DNA from: Sorangium cellulosum So0157-2
Lineage (GTDB): Bacteria > Myxococcota_A > Polyangia > Polyangiales > Polyangiaceae
DNA: 64,000 nt
Direction of reading: 5' to 3'
Assembly (NCBI RefSeq): GCF_000418325.1
Contig: NC_021658.1
Coordinates: 9,252,001 to 9,316,000, forward strand
Positions 34,249 through 44,300 of this stretch are shown here, piece after piece. The notes beneath the pieces are model-generated. The model saw only the letters and a list, made by a program, of their open reading frames with translations, was not told the DNA's origin and ran no database searches. How positions within the stretch are numbered: the first letter of the stretch is position 1; every line of letters begins with the position of its first letter. The translations under genes were made by a program, and so were the position numbers.

Positions 34249-36747
34249 ATGCGGAACCTCTCCTTCGGCTTCGCCCATCCTCTCGCAACCAAAACCAGCT
34301 CGGCTGCGGTCCTCGCCCTGCTCGCCCTGGGCGCCGCCGCATGCGGAAGCTATGGCGTCGATGAAGGCTCGCTCGGCAACACAGAGCTGGCGCTCGACGA
34401 GGCGGAAGGCGCCTCGATCGCCGTCAGCGTCGGCGCCGGCGGCAGCGGCGGCAGCGGCACCGGCGGCAGCGGCACCGGCGGAATCAGCACCGGCATCAGC
34501 AGCAGCAGCAGCAGCGGGGTCGGCGGGGGCACCGGCGGCGGGCCAGTCGATCCGCCCCCGGTCGGGCCGCCGGCGGTCGGCTTCTGGCAGTTCGACGACT
34601 GCAGCGGCGCGACGACGGAGCTGCTCGATTCGTCAGGCAACGGCACGACCGCCACCCGCTCGGCCAGCGCCGCCTGCGCTCCGGGCATCAGCGGCCTCGC
34701 CATCTCGTTCGACCAGAAAAAGGACACCGTCAGCGCCGACGACAATCCCCTCTTCACCTTCGGAAAGAACCTCGCGGTCGCGGCGTGGGTCAACCCGACC
34801 TCGGTGTCCGAGTCGACGCTGCAGACGATCGTGCAAGAGCGAGACAGCGGAGACAGGGGCTTCTCGCTCGGCATCCGCAACGGCGAGGCGCGGTTCGCCG
34901 TGACCCTGACCGACGGCCGGACCGTCACCTCCCGCGCTCCCATCGACGCCAACGTGTGGACGCACATCGCGGGCATCTACGACGGCAGGTTCGTGCGGCT
35001 GTTCCTGAACGGCGAGCAGGTCGGGCAGCTCAGCGCCGCAGGCACGATCCGCGACGTCAACGCGCCCATCCACATCGGCGGCAACGAGCAGAAGCAGCAG
35101 CGCTTCACGGGCCTGATCGACGAGGTGTGGCTCTCCGCCAGCCCGACGACCGCAAGCGAGATCGCCCAGCTCTCCTGCCTCAGGCGGCCCGGGACGATCA
35201 CCGTCACGCCCGCGAGCAGCGGGCCGGTCCCCCCGAACACGCCGGCGGCGTACCAGATCGCCGTCGCCAACAACGATGTCGGCGCATGCGCCCCGGGGGA
35301 CTACGCCCTCCAGATCTTCAGCCCGTCGCCGGGCATCAACGTCTCCGGAGATACCACGTTCATCCCCGGCGTCCCGCCAGGGAGCACGGCGACCTTCGCA
35401 GTCACCGTGAACGGCACCGAGGACGCGGATCCCGGCGTCCACGAGATCCCCTTCGACGTGCTCAATTTCAGCTCGCCCGAGTTCCTCGTCGGCTCAGGCG
35501 CCCTCAACTTCGAGCTCGCCGCGCCCACCGGCTGCTTCGTCCGGACGAGCCGCGAGATCTTCGTGAAGCACCTCAGCGTCGTCGAGGATCCCATCCGCAC
35601 GACCTTCAATGGGCCGCCGGAAGACCCCCGGACGGGCGCGTGGACGTTCGCGCGCCTCATGGAGGACATGGCCCCCACGCCCGCCGAGGCGCCGGCCATG
35701 GTCGAGCAGATGCTCACGACCTGGCTGGCCGACCAGGTCGTGAACGGCTTCACGGTGCCGGCGCGCCCGGCCATTCAGCAGATCGTGCTCGACGAGTGGC
35801 CGAGGAGCCCCGACGGGTCGCTCGACCTGACGCAGGCGCCGCTCCTGCTGCTCGGCATCGTCAACAGGATCGACGTGCGGAACCTCGCCGAAGGTCACGC
35901 CGGCGAGGGGCGCTTCGTGTTCGGCGTCGTGAGCCAAGGCTTCCCGCAGCAGTTCACCATCATCCTGGAGTACAAACTCCCCGCGTCGACCGAGGCCGAC
36001 GTGCTCGACTGGGCGAACGACTGGCACGCCCTCGGCAGCCTGCCCTTCCCGTCCGAGGAGTACAACGCCGCCCTCCAGGACATCACCTCCCGGTTCGCGG
36101 GCCGGAACGCCGCGCCCGGCAGGCCGAACGGGAGCTCGCTCGGGCAGCTCCGCACGAACGAGATCGCGCTGGCAGGCCCGTGGGAGCTGCGCGAGTTCGT
36201 CCTCTCGGCCGACACGGGCTTCTTGCGCCCGGAGACCGTCAAGCTGACGCCGGACATCGGCTTCGACGGCTCGGCCACGCTCGCGGACTTCGTAAACCAG
36301 AACGAGGCGGCGATCGTCGCGGAGCAGCACACGGTGCCCGACTCGTTCCAGGGGAGCCCGTTCCTCGGCGGCTCGTCGTTCAACAACCTGACGGCGTGGA
36401 CGGCCCCGGGCATCCTCGACAACGAGGCGCGGCACAAGTTCTCGCTCAACACCTGCAACGGGTGCCACGGGGCGGCGGAGACCGGGACGCCGTTCCTGCA
36501 CGTGAACCCGAGGTCGCTCGGGAGCGAGGCGACGCTGTCCGGCTTCATGACCGGCATCAACATGCCTGACCCGGTGACCGGCGAGCTGCGCTTCTTGAAC
36601 GACCTCGGACGCCGGAACCAGGACCTGAAGGCGCTCGTCTGCGAGCCCGCCCCGACCTTCGCGGGCGCCGCGGGGCGCGGCGGCACGGCCGGCGCGGCCG
36701 CGAGCCGCTCGGCGTTCATCCGCCGCGGCATCGGGCGCGTTCACTGA
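34249..36747 (+). CDS. LamG-domain lipoprotein with C-terminal CxxCH motif
   Basis: 832 residues. Lipoprotein signal ending ALGAAAC (Cys32), a Gly/Ser repeat linker (65-100) and a Pro-rich stretch. Residues ~105-300 are a LamG/concanavalin-like domain (VGFWQFDDCSG, AAWVNPTSVS, HIAGIYDGRFVRLFLNGEQ, GLIDEVWLSA). An NEW3-like Ig segment (305-425) follows. A ~300-residue domain seen with such proteins contains LLLLGIVNRIDVR and GEGRFVFGVV. Near the end CNGCH (736-740) is a heme c attachment motif in the context NEARHKFSLNTCNGCHGAAE. It probably sits on the cell surface; heme attachment is inference. Confidence 0.85.
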   Translation: MRNLSFGFAHPLATKTSSAAVLALLALGAAACGSYGVDEGSLGNTELALDEAEGASIAVSVGAGGSGGSGTGGSGTGGISTGISSSSSSGVGGGTGGGPVDPPPVGPPAVGFWQFDDCSGATTELLDSSGNGTTATRSASAACAPGISGLAISFDQKKDTVSADDNPLFTFGKNLAVAAWVNPTSVSESTLQTIVQERDSGDRGFSLGIRNGEARFAVTLTDGRTVTSRAPIDANVWTHIAGIYDGRFVRLFLNGEQVGQLSAAGTIRDVNAPIHIGGNEQKQQRFTGLIDEVWLSASPTTASEIAQLSCLRRPGTITVTPASSGPVPPNTPAAYQIAVANNDVGACAPGDYALQIFSPSPGINVSGDTTFIPGVPPGSTATFAVTVNGTEDADPGVHEIPFDVLNFSSPEFLVGSGALNFELAAPTGCFVRTSREIFVKHLSVVEDPIRTTFNGPPEDPRTGAWTFARLMEDMAPTPAEAPAMVEQMLTTWLADQVVNGFTVPARPAIQQIVLDEWPRSPDGSLDLTQAPLLLLGIVNRIDVRNLAEGHAGEGRFVFGVVSQGFPQQFTIILEYKLPASTEADVLDWANDWHALGSLPFPSEEYNAALQDITSRFAGRNAAPGRPNGSSLGQLRTNEIALAGPWELREFVLSADTGFLRPETVKLTPDIGFDGSATLADFVNQNEAAIVAEQHTVPDSFQGSPFLGGSSFNNLTAWTAPGILDNEARHKFSLNTCNGCHGAAETGTPFLHVNPRSLGSEATLSGFMTGINMPDPVTGELRFLNDLGRRNQDLKALVCEPAPTFAGAAGRGGTAGAAASRSAFIRRGIGRVH

Positions 36748-36823
36748 TCCGTGGCAGCCCGGGCGGGCGCGGCCGAGCCAGGCGCGCGCGCTCTCCGCCG
36801 CGAGCGATCGCCCCGCGCCCCCA

Positions 36824-37014
36824 TCACTCCTTGTCCGCGGACGGACCGATCATGCGCTCCGGCCTCACGACCTCGTCGAACGTCCGCGCGTCGAGGAGCC
36901 CGAGCGCGAGCGCCGCCTCGCGCAGGGTGGTCCCGTCCGCGTGCGCCTTCTTGGCGATCTTCGCGGCGTTGTCGTAGCCCACGTGCGGGTTCAGCGCGGT
37001 CACCAGCAGCGGCC
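36824..37014 (-). pseudogene. fumC: 3' remnant of fumarate hydratase class II (fumC)
   Basis: About 63 codons ending at 36824 read LLVTALNPHVGYDNAAKIAK, then KAHADGTTLREAALALGL and VVRPERMIG. This is the extreme C-terminus of class II fumarases, which otherwise span about 460 residues and interconvert fumarate and malate. Upstream of 37014 the similarity ends abruptly in GC-rich low-complexity sequence, and there is no start codon in context. The rest of the gene is not in this window. It is a decayed fragment, and coding frame and motif order are preserved. Confidence 0.75.
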
Positions 37015-37122
37015 GGCGAGCCGCGCCCGCCGGCCCGGCGCCGCCTCGCCCCCGCGACGGCCCGCGCCGGAGGCGGCGCGCGCCGGACATCCCCGGACAT
37101 CCCCGCTCGCGGCGCCGCCGCT

Positions 37123-37938
37123 TCAGCCGTTCAGGCCCGCGCAGGAGAGCCGCGCTCCGGCCGGGAGCTCCAGCCCGAAGCGGGTCTTCAGGACGTCGAG
37201 GAGCTCGTCGTCCCCGAGCTCGAACCACTGGACCTGGCCGCCCCGGAGCACCCCCAGCTGGCGGTTGCGCAGCGTCACGCGCGCCTCCGGCGAGGAGATC
37301 GCCGCGAGCACATTGCTCACGAACAGCGAGTCGGGGTGGGTGGACGTGTAATGGTTCGCCACCTCGTAATCGACAGGGAATTGCTCCTCGAGCGTGAACG
37401 CATAGAGATCCTGCCACGGCTCGCGCCCCCGCGACTCGAGCACCCACGCGTCGCCCTCCCGGCGCAGGCCGACGACGTCGTGCGCCTGCGCCTGGCTCTC
37501 CCCCTCCACGAGCCGGATCGGCTGCGTGAGGCCCGGACCGCCGAAGCCGACGTCGGCGATGAACGGCCCTTCGGGCAGCTCGATCAGGGACAGCATATGA
37601 GTCCGCGGGCCGATGTCGCTCCGATGGAACCGCACCCGCGCGATGAGCGTCGTGACCTTGAATCCGATCCGGCGCAGCGCCGCGACGAACAGGGTGTTCT
37701 GCTCGAAGCAGTAGCCGCCGCGGCGCGCGTTGACGAGCTTTTCCTGCACGCCGGCCAGGTCGATGCGGATCGGCCGGCCGAGGAGGACATCGAGGTTCTC
37801 GAAAGGGATGGAGTAGGCGTGCGCGGTGTGCAGCGCGTCGAGCACCTCCCGCGTGGCAGCGAGCGCCCCGCGGTAGCCGATGCGGGCGAGGTAGGCGTCG
37901 AGGTCGAGCGAAGCGGTATCGGGTGCGGGCGGATGCAT
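37123..37938 (-). CDS. nat: arylamine N-acetyltransferase
   Basis: 271 residues, the normal length of prokaryotic NATs, from the ATG at 37938. The Cys-His-Asp triad is visible: Cys77 in ARRGGYCFEQN, His114 in GPRTHMLSL and Asp129 in PFIADVGFGG. N-terminus LDLDAYLARIGYRG and SIPFENLDVLLGR are typical. The enzyme moves an acetyl group from acetyl-CoA to arylamines or hydroxylamines by a ping-pong mechanism in the cytosol. It is divergent from the large kinase gene. No ribosome-binding site stands out. Confidence 0.95.
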   Translation of the reverse strand: MHPPAPDTASLDLDAYLARIGYRGALAATREVLDALHTAHAYSIPFENLDVLLGRPIRIDLAGVQEKLVNARRGGYCFEQNTLFVAALRRIGFKVTTLIARVRFHRSDIGPRTHMLSLIELPEGPFIADVGFGGPGLTQPIRLVEGESQAQAHDVVGLRREGDAWVLESRGREPWQDLYAFTLEEQFPVDYEVANHYTSTHPDSLFVSNVLAAISSPEARVTLRNRQLGVLRGGQVQWFELGDDELLDVLKTRFGLELPAGARLSCAGLNG

Positions 37939-38013
37939 TGGGCCCACAAGGATACGCGCGTCGCCCCCGGCCGCGCCAGACGGAAGCTCCGCGAAGGCCG
38001 CGGGGCCGCCGGC

Positions 38014-38080
38014 GCGAAGCCGTCGTCGCGCGCGCTCGCGCCCGCATCGCTGCGCCGCGCGCGCGCGACGACGGCTTCGC
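38014..38080. repeat. 22-bp perfect inverted repeat in the nat/kinase divergent region
   Basis: gcgaagccgtcgtcgcgcgc(gc) at 38014-38035 is the exact complement of 38059-38080, with a 23-base spacer. It lies in the 432-base gap (37939-38370) between divergent genes; the gap also has three 12-bp repeats (gccaagccgtcc and variants, 38251-38287). It could be an operator, a cruciform or a stem-loop in the 5' leader of either gene. Confidence 0.85.
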
Positions 38081-38250
38081 GGCCCGAGCTGCGGTGGATT
38101 GCAGACGTCGATACGCCCCCGCGGCTTGACCGCCACTGTGCCGGCCAGCACACTCCCGACAGTGGAGCCGATCTACCGGGCCAGCGCGCGGCGTGCTCGG
38201 TCGCCCTCTGCTGCAGAGAGCGCTCGGTGGCGCTCTGCGCGAAGCGGCCC

Positions 38251-38287
38251 GCCAAGCCGTCCGCCAAGCCGTTCGCCAAGCCGTTCG
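38251..38287. repeat. three 12-bp direct repeats upstream of the large kinase gene
   Basis: gccaagccgtcc, gccaagccgttc and gccaagccgttc follow each other at 38251, 38263 and 38275, about 95 bases before the start codon. Regular direct repeats in a divergent control region could be regulator-binding sites, but GC-rich slippage is equally possible. Confidence 0.6.
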
Positions 38288-38370
38288 GTAGAGCGCCGGG
38301 GCGCGCGCCGCGCCGAGCGCGGGCGGACTCGACGGCTCGCGCGGCGCAGCCTGGCCGCCGGTTGAGGGCC

Positions 38371-41300
38371 ATGCCCAGGCCCGATCGCTACACGCTGACG
38401 GAGGTCCTGCGCGAGGAGACCAGGTATGTCGTCCACCGCGGCGTGCGGAACGAGGACGGCTGTCCGGTATTGCTCAAGATTCCCCGGGCTGAGCGCCTCG
38501 ATCGCCGGGACGTGGCGCGCCTGCGCCACGAGCTCGAGATCGGGCGGAGGCTCAGCGAAAAGACCGCCATCAGGCCGCGTGAGCTCACGACGTACCGGGA
38601 CCGGCCGGCGCTCGTCCTGGAGGACTTCCGCGGGCGCTCGCTCGACCGGATGCTGGGCGCGCCGATGGAGCTCGGCCGGTTCTTGACGATCGCCGCCCGA
38701 ACCTCCGCCGCGCTCGCGGACATCCATGCGAAGGGGGTTGTCCACAAGGACATCAAACCGCAGAACATCCTCCTCGATCCCGAGTCGGGAGAGGTGAAGA
38801 TCGTGAGCTTCGATCTCGCGTCCTTCCTCCCGGAGGAGGAGAACGATGGGCGGAGCCCGGGCGTCATCGAGGGGACCCTCGGCTACATCTCGCCGGAGCA
38901 GACAGGGCGCCTGGACCGGGCGGTCGATCACCGCGCCGACCTCTACTCGCTCGGCGTCACGCTCTACGAGATGCTCACGGGCGTCCTGCCCTTCTCGGCC
39001 GGCGATGCCCTCGAGTGGGTCCACTGCCACGCCGCCGTGCTCCCCCGGCCGCCCTCGGAGCTCGTCCCCGGCATCCCGCGGGCCGTGTCCGAGCTCGTCA
39101 TGAAGCTCCTGGCCAAGGCCGCCGAGGACCGTTACCAGAGCGCGCGCGGCGTCACGCGCGACCTCGAGCGCTGCCTCGAGCGGCTCACGACGGTCGCTCA
39201 CATCGACCCGTTTCCGCTCGGAGAGCACGACTTCTCCGGCCTCTTCCGGATCCCGAAGAAGCTCTATGGCCGCGAACGCGAGGCCTCCGCCCTCCTCGCC
39301 GCCTTCGCGCGCGTCGCCCTGCGCGGCGCGCCCGAGCTCGTCCTGCTCGCCGGCGGCGCCGGGGCCGGCAAGACGTCGCTGGTGCAGGAGCTCCACCGCA
39401 CGTCGGTCCGCGGGCGAGGCCTCTTCGCGGCGGGCAAATTCGACCAGCGCCACCGGCACGTCCCCTACGCCACGCTCGTCCAAGCGCTCCGCGAGCTCCT
39501 GCTCGGCGTCCTCGGCGCGAGCGAGCCCGTCGTCGGCGAGTGGCGGCGGCGGCTCTCCGCGGCGCTCGGCAAGAACGCGCAGCTCGTCATCGACGTCCTC
39601 CCCGAGGTGGAGCTCATCCTCGGCGAGCAGCCGCCCGCCCCCGAGCTGCCCCTGACCGAGGTGCAGCGCCGGTTCGAGGCGGTGTTCCGGCAGCTCGTCG
39701 GCGTCTTCTGCCGCGCGGAGCGCCCTCTCGTCCTCTTCCTCGACGACCTCCAGTGGGCAGACCCGGAGAGCCTCTCGCTCCTCGAGCAGCTCGTCACTCA
39801 CCCCGAGGCGCGGCACCTGCTCGCCATCGGCGCCTACCGCGACATCGAGGTGGGGCCGCTCCACCCGCTCGCGCGCATGAGCGAGCGCGCGCGGGGCGCC
39901 GGCGCGCCGCTCCGCGAGATCGAGATCCCGCCGCTCTCCACGCGGGACGTCCAGCGGCTCGTCGCCGACACGGTCCAGGCGAGCTGCGAGGACAGCGCCT
40001 CGCTCGCGCGGCTCGTCCACGAGAGGACCGCCGGCAACCCGTTCTTCGCCACGCAGTTCTTGTCCATGCTCCACAAAGAGGGCCTGCTCGAGGCCGATCT
40101 GCGCGCCGGCGCCTTCCGGTGGGACATCGGCGCGATCCGCGAGAAGGGCCTCGCCGACAACGTGATCGATCTCATGATCACGAAGATCAAGCGCCTCTCC
40201 GAGCCCGCCCAGGAGGCGCTCATGCTCGCCGCCTGCGTGGGGAACACCGTCGACGCCGGCACCCTCGCCGTCCTCCGCGATCGGCCCGCGGGCGCGATTC
40301 ACGAGGACCACCGGGAGCTCGTGCGCGAGGGGCTGCTCCTCCGGTCCGGCGACACCTACCGCTTCCTCCACGACCGCGTCCAGCAGGCGGCCTATGCGCT
40401 CATCCCGGAGGAGGATCGCGCGGCGGCGCACCTCCGCATCGGCCGGCTGCTCTCCGCCCGCGCGGCGGCGGACGCCGCCGATCCGCGCATCTTCGAGATC
40501 GCCGGCCACCTCAACCTGGGCTCGGCGCTCGTCACGGATCGCCGCGAGAGGGACCGGATCGCAAGGCTCAACCTGACGGCGGGCCGCCGGGCCAAGGCCT
40601 CTTCCGCCTTCGCGGCGGCGGCCCGCTACCTCGCGGCGGGCATGGCGCTGCTCGCGGACGACGCGTGGGAGGAGGAGTACGCGCTCGCGCTCGAGCTCCA
40701 CGGCGAGGGCGCGCGCTGCGCCTTCCTGAGCGGCGATTTCGCCGCCGCCGAGCGGCTCGTCGGCGCGCTCCTCGGGCGCGCCCGGAGCCGGCTCGATCTG
40801 GCGGAGATCCACCGCATCGAGATCGATCTGCACACGACGCGGGCCGATTTCGAGCGGGCGGCGCGGAGCGCCCTCGCCTGCGCGCGCCGCTTCGGCGTCG
40901 ACCTCCCGCTCCACCCGGCGCGCGACGCCGTGGAGCGCGCGGCGCGCGAGGTGTGGGGCGAGATCCGCGATCGCCGCACCGAGGCGCTGGCCCGGCTGCC
41001 GCGCATGGCCGATCCGGACGCGGCGGCCCTCATGCTCACCCTGTCGACCGCGCTGCCGTCGGCCTACTACACGGATCCGGACCTCTACGGCCTCATCGCG
41101 TGCCACATGGTCCGGCTCAGCCTGCGCGCGGGCAACTCGGACGCCTCTCCGCCCGGCTACGTCGCGTTCGGCGGGACGCTCGGCCGCGTCCTCGGGCTCT
41201 ACAGCGAGAGCTACCGGTTCGGCGAGCTCGCCCGCGCGCTGCTCGACGCCGGCGGTCAGGCCGGGAGCCGGGCGCAGATCCTCCACATGATCAGCACCTT

Positions 41301-44300
41301 CATCGACCCCTGGATCCGCCCCTTCCGCGACGTGGTCGGCCTCTTCCGCGAGGCCTTCGACGAGGCCATCGAGACCGGCGCGCTCATCTACGCGTCGTAC
41401 TGCTGTTTTCACATCGTGGCGCTGCGCCTCGCGTCGGGCGATCCCCTGGCGGACGTCGCCGCCGAGGCCGAGCGGCGCCTCACCTTCACGCGCCGGGCCC
41501 GGCACGACGCCATCCACGACATCGTGGCCGTCCTGCACCGGCTCGTGCAGCGCCTGCGCGGCCACGAACCGGGCCGGGTCGGCGAGGGCGCGGAGCACGA
41601 AGGCGCCCGGCCGCGCGACGCGGCGTCGCCGCTCACGCGCTTCTACGAGCGCCTCTACGCGGCCCAGGCGGCGCTCCTGTTCGGGCGCTACGGCGAGGCC
41701 GTCGACGCGGCGGACGCGGCGGGCGAGCTGCTCAGCCTGGTGACCGGCCAGATCCAGGCCGCCGATCACGGCTACATCGCGGCGCTCGCGCTGTCCTGCC
41801 ACGCCCGCGCGCTGCCCGAGGCCGAGCGGCGCGCGCTCCTCCCCGCCCTGCGCGCGCGCGAGGCGGAGCTCCGCCGCTGGGCGGAGGTCGAGCCCGCGAA
41901 CCAGGAGGACCGCCACGCGCTGGTGTCGGCCGAGATCGCGCGCATCGCGGGCGACGAGCTCGCCGCGATGCGCCGCTACGAGCAGGCGATCCGGGCCGCG
42001 CGCGCGAACGGCTTCGTCCAGGGCGAGGCGCTCGCCCAGGAGCTCGCCGCCGCGTTCTACCGCGATCGCGGCTTCGACCTGATCGCCGACACCTACCTCG
42101 GCGCGGCCCGCTCGTCGTACGCCCGCTGGGGCGCCGACGCCAAGGTGAAGCAGCTCGACCAGCTCTATCCGCACCTCGCGGCGCGGCCGCTCGCGGCGAC
42201 CAGCACGGTCACCATGCCGGCCGAGGAGCTCGATCGGCTGGCCGTCGTGAAGGCGTCGCAGAGCATCTCCGGCGAGATCCTGATGCCCCGGCTCGAGGAG
42301 GCGCTGCTCCGGGTCGTGCTCGCGCACGCGGGCGCGCAGAAGGGCTACCTGCTGGAGGCCGGCCGAGGCGCCGCGTCGATCCGGGCGAGGGCGCGGATCG
42401 AGGGGGGCAGGCCGTTCGCGGAGGCGCTCGCGGGCGAGGCGCGCGCGCCGGCGTCCTCCGCCGCGCTGCCGCTGTCGATCGTCAACTACGTCCGCCGGAC
42501 CGGCGAGCCGGTCGTCCTCGACGACGCGGCGGAGTCGCGGTTCTCGGCGGACGAGTACGTCGCGCAGGCCAGGCCGCGATCGGTCCTGTGCATGCCGATC
42601 GCGCGGCGCTCCGGGGCCTCCGCGATCCTCTACCTGGAGAACGCGGCGATGCGCGGCGCGTTCGCCGAGGGCACGCTCGCGGTGCTCGAGCTCCTCTCGT
42701 CGCAGGCCGCCATCTCGCTCGAGAACGCGTCGCTCTACGCGGCGCTGAAGAAGAGCGAGGAGCAGCTCCAGGCCATCGTCGACAACTCGCCGGCGATCAT
42801 CTACGTCAAGGACCTCGAGGGCCGCCTGCTCCTGGTCAACCGGTGCTTCGAGCGGGCGGTCCAGCGGCCGCGGGATCGGATCGTGGGCCGGAGGGATCAC
42901 GACCTCTTCCCGCGGGAGACCGCGGAGCGGTTCGCCGCGAACGATCGCCGGGCGCTCGAGATGGAGACGCTGCTCGATCTCGAGGAGGTGTTCCCGCAGG
43001 AGGACGGGCCGCACACCTACCTGACCCTCAAGTTCACGCTGCGCGACGCGGCGGGGGCCGCGTACGCGGTCTGCGGCATCTCCACGGACATCACCGAGCG
43101 CAAGCGGGCGGCGCTGGCCGAGCGCTTCCTGGCGGAGGCGACCCGGCGGCTCGTGGCCGATCTCGGCTACGAGGCGACGCTCCAGGCGATCGCCGAGATC
43201 GCGGTGCCGGAGCTCGCCCAGGGCGCCGCGCTCTACGTGCTCGACGAGGCGGGCGCGCTCGAGCTCTCGGCCGTGGCGGCGGGCTCGCCGGAGAGCGCCG
43301 GGTGGCTGCGCGCGCTCGCCTCGCCGGAGGGCGCGCCGTGGGCGCCCCGCCGCGCGCTGGGCGCGGAGCGCGCCGAGCTCGGCCGCGTGGACGATGGAGT
43401 CATGCGGCGCTGGGCCGCGGCGGCGGCGCGCCCCGAGGCGCTCTTCGCGCTCGCGCCGGCGGCGTACCTGAACGCGCCGCTGTTGACGCGGGATCGCTGC
43501 CTCGGCGTGCTCTCGCTGGTGCGGACGGGGTCGGCGCCGCCCTATGGCCGGGCCGACGCCGAGCTCGTGGAGGAGCTCGCGCGGCGGGCGGCGATCGTGC
43601 TCGACAACGCGCGGCTTTACCGCGAGGCGCAGCGGGCGATCCAGCTCCGCGAGGAGTTCCTCTCGGTCGCCTCCCACGAGCTTCGCACGCCGCTCACGCC
43701 GCTCAAGCTGAAGCTCGGGCTGCTGCAGAAGAAGCTCGCGACCGAGGCCGCGGACCCGTCGCTCGAGCGCATGGTCGCGGCGAGCCTGGGGCAGGTCGAG
43801 CGGATCGAGGTGCTCCTCGACAGCCTCGTCGCCGTCGACCGGGTCGCGCGCCGCGGGCTCGACCTGGAGCTCGCGGAGGTCGACCTCGCCGCGCTGGCGC
43901 GCGAGGTCGTGGTCGAGCTCGGCGAGGCTTTCTCGCGGGCGGGCTGCCGCGTCGAGCTCGACGCGCGCGGCCCGGTGCTCGGCCGCGTCGACCGGCTCCG
44001 CGTCGCGCAGGTCGTGAGGAGCCTGCTCAACAACGCGATCAAGTTCGGCGCCGGCCGCCCCATCGAGGTGACCGTCGAAGCGCGCGGCGACGCGGCGCGC
44101 GTGGTCGTATGCGATCACGGGCTCGGCATCGCGCCCGAGGATCTGGAGCGCATCTTCAAGCGCTTCGAGCGGGCGGTCTCGACGCGGTTCTACGGCGGGC
44201 TCGGGCTCGGGCTCTATCTCGCGAACGAGATCGTCCGGGCGCACGGGGGCACGATCCAGGTGGCGAGCCAGCGGGGCGAGGGCGCCTGCTTCACCGTGGA

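Noticed and set aside
33721..34278. 186-codon minus-strand frame upstream of the LamG lipoprotein
   Set aside because: No ribosome-binding site, erratic composition and no domain; overlaps the + strand gene start and a DNA repeat.
36751..38370. Possible 2,524-residue version of the large kinase starting at 36751
   Set aside because: The added 540 residues run antisense through nat and the fumC remnant and are Arg/Ala-rich; a good start with GAGGG exists at 38371.
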